A DNA stretch of 64,000 nucleotides from Evernia prunastri (Eukaryota; Ascomycota; Lecanoromycetes; Lecanorales; Parmeliaceae), in assembly GCA_003184365.1 (NCBI GenBank), contig NKYR01000084.1:117023-181022 (forward strand), given 5' to 3'. The notes under the pieces are model-generated. The model made no database searches, had not been told where the DNA came from, and saw only the letters and a program-made list of their open reading frames with translations. Within the stretch, counting starts at the first letter, position 1; each line of letters starts with the position of its first letter. Below, one piece after another: positions 60,869 through 64,000 of this stretch. Position numbers and translations under genes: made by a program.

Positions 60869-63148
60869 TTTTGCAAGGCAATGGTGGAGGGAGCGGAGCG
60901 GTTTGAAGATAGGAAAGGGGCAGAATTGCTTTTGATGGGAAGTGTATGAACGCCATCGTGATCGAAGTCATCGGGGGATTAGATCTGAAGGAAGATGGGC
61001 AAGGTAGTTCGGTCAGAGAGGTCACGCTGTGCAATTAGCTTTATGGTAGCTTGATCTAGAGAGCGGTCTATTATGAGTAGCTTGATGTCTGTTGAAACGT
61101 CGTGCCAGAGATTCAGAATCAGCGGGCGTGGGGGTTTCTGTAGGGCTGAATAGAAAATGTCATTCTATTTCTCAAGTCTCACTTCATCAAGCTCTTGACC
61201 TTTCGATGAATAATTTTACGCCACTCGTTATAGCTAATGCTTGTTCATCTTCAGCCATTCCTAGAAACCTGAACGCGTTGTTCCACTAGAAAAATGTGGT
61301 GTACTATCAAAAGGAGCACTGTACATCCATCTTTCCTGTGCTTGCGAATTCTCACCATCAGATGCTTGATGATGGGAAAGACCTCCTTCCCGTGAGAAGG
61401 TTGGGGCTCGCCACACATGTCTCCACGTAGATGGACCAGCCCACTGGGTGCAAGTTACAATATCCAGATTCTCCTGGCCCTTCTGAGACGGCGCGTATCT
61501 TCGTCAGGTTCCAAAGTTCCTAACTTCTTCCGGGACGACACAGTATGCGAATTTCTTAGACAGATGAAAGCATTCCTCGTCTCGGGGCTGGGAGTTCCAC
61601 CTGTGCGTTAGTACCAAGTCCTCTGCCAAGTTCTCTGACAGGTTTGGCTTTTCTACGTTGTTTCGATCCACGATCAAGGTCTGCAGCTCGTGCAGCATCG
61701 ACATTCCCTGCTGCTGGGTACTGTGATCTGTCCGCGAAAGTTGTCTGATCCTTCATGTAATTAGCACCTCCTAGGGTAATAACAGATTTAGAAGGGCAAG
61801 CAGACGGGACCTAGCACATCTGGACTTCCTGGCATCCTCACTCAACTACACACCCACAAAAGATACCCCAAATATTGGAGGAACCCTGTTGTCCTTATTC
61901 TCCATCTCTTCCCTAATAGTGTCCTTTTGCGGTGTCCAGGCATGAAAGATGTGTTCGATAACCATTGATAAGTAGGCAATAGGCAGATGTGGCTTCAGTC
62001 GTCAAAAGTTTTGTATTTTGGCGCTGCACTGCCTTCTTTTCCATCATCTGGGCACCGACAGAATAAACCTTTATTGACTATGATTCAAGCGTACACGCAT
62101 GAAAAGGCCTTTGTTTTCAATCCCCGTTCGAGATCCTTTAACTCTGCAAAAGCATGCTTGAAACGACATTAGAGTTTCGGGTTTCAGCTCCTCCCACTGG
62201 CATCGGGCAGAAGGGCCTCAAATTGTTCTATTCAGCGTCCAAAATCCTGCTATGCTTTCTCTGCACTCGCTGCCAGGAGTAGTGCTTAACGCCAGGTCAA
62301 GGCGTGCTCATTGTGATAAAGAGGGGGTAGTGACGGTTGACGATGTTGGTCCTAAGGGTATGGTGATCTGGATATCGGGGATGGGTAACGATTTGCTCAG
62401 GTAGACTGCGTGTATCGACTTAGGGAACGACTCACCAAGATAGTACTCTTTTATGCTCGGCAACGCTCGTTCTTGGTTTGTACCATAATCTTTCACACAC
62501 GCATTCCAGGGCGTCCCCTTTCATGTTGTCCCCTCTATTGTCCTCAAGTCCAGAACACCTTGCTCAGCATATAGGTCTCCACCTACTACAGCTCTCTGTA
62601 CTGACCATTTGTGTGTGGATGCTGTCACAATCCCTTTCTGGGTCTCAATGCCAGGGACCGAGGCCTTAGATAGGTCAGGAATGCTAGAGCTTTATCGACA
62701 TTGTCATTGACCATCTCCGCCCACTCTCATCTACTCCGTAGAGGGGGATTGGCTTGCATTGGATGAAAGTGAAGCTTAAAATTATTGTCTTCCAGAGCTG
62801 CCGGGGAAATCTAGTATGAGGGCTATGAATATTTTGAGGACAAAGGCTAGTCATCTGGTTGAAAAAGCGTGGTCTGACCAGTTTTGACGGTCTTAAAGCC
62901 GTGGCTAGTCACACCTGCATTACAGTAGTTGTGTGTTGTCTGGGTCTGCAATCTCGTTCTCGATGTTGCCATCAACACAAGGTCCTCACCAACACCGGCA
63001 ATCTTAAAAGAGTATAAGATACGTATCCCTCCCCTGCCATGACTTCTCCCCTCTTGTCACCCATGTCAGCAATCCTCTCTACACACCTATTCTACCTAGA
63101 CGTCTTGCAAAGATAATGCTCTCTCTTCCATTAAAACTATATATATAT
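60869..63148. other. Intergenic, no supported gene
   Basis: About 2.3 kb with only short frames on both strands. None has recognisable domain content, signal peptide or clear splice structure. The last 100 bases before 63149 are CT-rich with a TA microsatellite at 63138-63150. Confidence 0.5.
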
Positions 63149-63878
63149 ATGACGAAAGGCGGCCTGGAGAACTGGATTGACTACGATGCCTATGCAACTA
63201 GCATCCCCTACAATGAGAACGTGGTCAGTTTACCTGAAGGAGCGAAGACGAACCACCATCATCTTGCTATCAACCCAGTCGAAGAAGCTCATAGACCTAC
63301 AGTATCTTGATGCCCCGATTCATAACGTCCTCGATATATCAGGACTTCCGCAATCCATCATAATCCCTCCAACGCAAGACCTCAATACGCAATACGAACT
63401 CGAAGCCATGAACTCACACGCTGATGCTATGAGCACTCATGATGCATTGACTGAGTGACCATTCCCGTTCACACCTCCTACCAATTCTTTCTCCGACCAT
63501 TCTGGCCCACAGAACGTGCCGCAACAGCCTGCAGGCAACCCCGACGAGCTTTCTTCGCTGGACGATTTTGAAAAGAAAACCCCGGCTTCGATGTCCGAAA
63601 TAATAGGGCCATGAGAGCGGAAGGCCCCACTGGGAGGCAGAAGATTCACAGGGAAAGGTAGGGGGAAAGTGTGAACCAGGTCCATCGATGCCTGCCAGAC
63701 ATCCTCCCGGATGGAAGAGGTGTGATAAATGCCGGAAGTCGAAGGTTAGGATTACAATCAGCTTATGCTAGAGCAAGTTAACATTGGTTAGAAGCGCTGT
63801 ATTCATATCAACGGCAAGGTCGATGCAATGTTGGCAGCGATGCCACCCAAAAAGAGGGTTGCGAAGAAGTTGATATGA
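63149..63878 (+). pseudogene. Damaged or mis-modelled gene with CX2CX6C zinc-cluster-like motif
   Basis: Coding-like segments follow one another on the + strand. Exon 63149-63223 (MTKGGLENWIDYDAYATS) joins 63303 onward in phase 0 over a GTCAGT..CTACAG intron and continues as SGLPQSIIIPPTQDLNTQ. An in-frame TGA lies at 63456-63458. The same frame continues with FTPPTNSFSDHSG and DELSSLDDFEKKTPAS. A possible intron 63593-63698 leads to HPPGWKRCDKCRKSK, and a 47-nt intron (63745-63791) to KRCIHINGKVDA, ending PPKKRVAKKLI at 63876-63878. The resulting CDKCRKSKKRC has the first three Cys of a Zn(II)2Cys6-like cluster, followed by a basic nuclear-signal-like tail. Either the TGA is a real nonsense mutation, a sequence error, or the splice model is wrong. 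A separate small protein from ATG 63688 (47 aa) is an alternative. Confidence 0.35.
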
Positions 63879-63886
63879 AGGGTGAA

Positions 63887-64000
63887 GGAAAGAGGGAAAG
63901 GGGGAAAGAGGGAAAGAGGGAAAGAGGGAAAGAGGGAAAGAGGGAAAGAGGGAAAGAGGGAAAGAGGGAAAGAGGGAAAGAGGGAAAGAGGGAAAGAGGG
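63887..64000. repeat. 8-bp GGGAAAGA satellite at window edge
   Basis: About 13 copies of GGGAAAGA with a single early interruption (a GGGGG run near 63900-63904). It continues past the right edge of the window. Confidence 0.95.

Noticed and set aside
1..64000. tRNA, rRNA, CRISPR, viral or transposase genes
   Set aside because: I looked for B-box-like GTTCGA sequences with a matching A box, regularly spaced repeats, and transposase or reverse-transcriptase motifs, and found none that hold up by eye. A tRNAscan or RepeatMasker run would be needed to exclude them formally.

Overview
The window is nuclear DNA of a filamentous ascomycete (Pezizomycotina). Genes carry short GT-AG introns of about 46-163 nt, mostly 46-75. 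It also holds fungal-type iterative polyketide synthases, Zn(II)2Cys6 and C2H2 regulators, a fungal TDT-family channel, and CT-rich gene leaders. Species was not determined. Exon models were joined by hand from donor and acceptor signals. For every multi-exon gene given with confidence above 0.7 the joined exons keep one frame from start to stop.

Layout. 1.1-4.5 kb (-): TRF4/Cid14-type non-canonical poly(A) polymerase. 5.8-6.7 kb (-): short Zn(II)2Cys6 + AT-hook regulator. 8.2-10.35 kb (-): MFS drug/toxin exporter with an odd three-copy N-terminal repeat. 10.4-21.3 kb: gene-poor stretch with two C2H2/C2HC finger genes, a decayed finger copy and a stop-interrupted frame. 21.4-22.45 kb (+): TFIIB-like protein with no zinc ribbon. 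22.5-27.8 kb: no supported gene; strong C-to-G skew switch, CT microsatellite, inverted repeats.

27.8-46.2 kb is the centrepiece: a divergent pair of polyketide synthases. The non-reducing PKS (-, 7 exons, 2121 aa) reads SAT-KS-AT-PT-ACP-TE. The highly reducing PKS (+, 8 exons, 2565 aa) reads KS-AT-DH-degenerate MT-ER-KR-ACP. They share a 3.6-kb intergenic region. In known systems such pairs work in sequence: the reducing enzyme builds a reduced chain, the SAT domain of the non-reducing enzyme accepts it, and PT and TE finish and release a resorcylate or a resorcylic/dihydroxyphenylacetic acid lactone. No oxidase, methyltransferase or other tailoring gene lies next to the pair. The only candidate regulator and exporter are about 18-21 kb away, so this is a minimal or dispersed cluster.

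46.2-49.6 kb is mostly intergenic, with one very small secreted-protein gene (48.3-48.7 kb). From 49.6 kb on the content is housekeeping-like: a PARP with WGR domain (+), a hypothetical protein (+), a 13-N assembly gap inside a direct duplication (53.8-54.1 kb), an RBR E3 ubiquitin ligase (-), a beta-carbonic anhydrase (+), a TDT/Mae1-SSU1 type transporter (-), and at the right edge a damaged or mis-modelled gene with a CX2CX6C zinc-cluster-like motif, followed by an 8-bp satellite that runs off the window.
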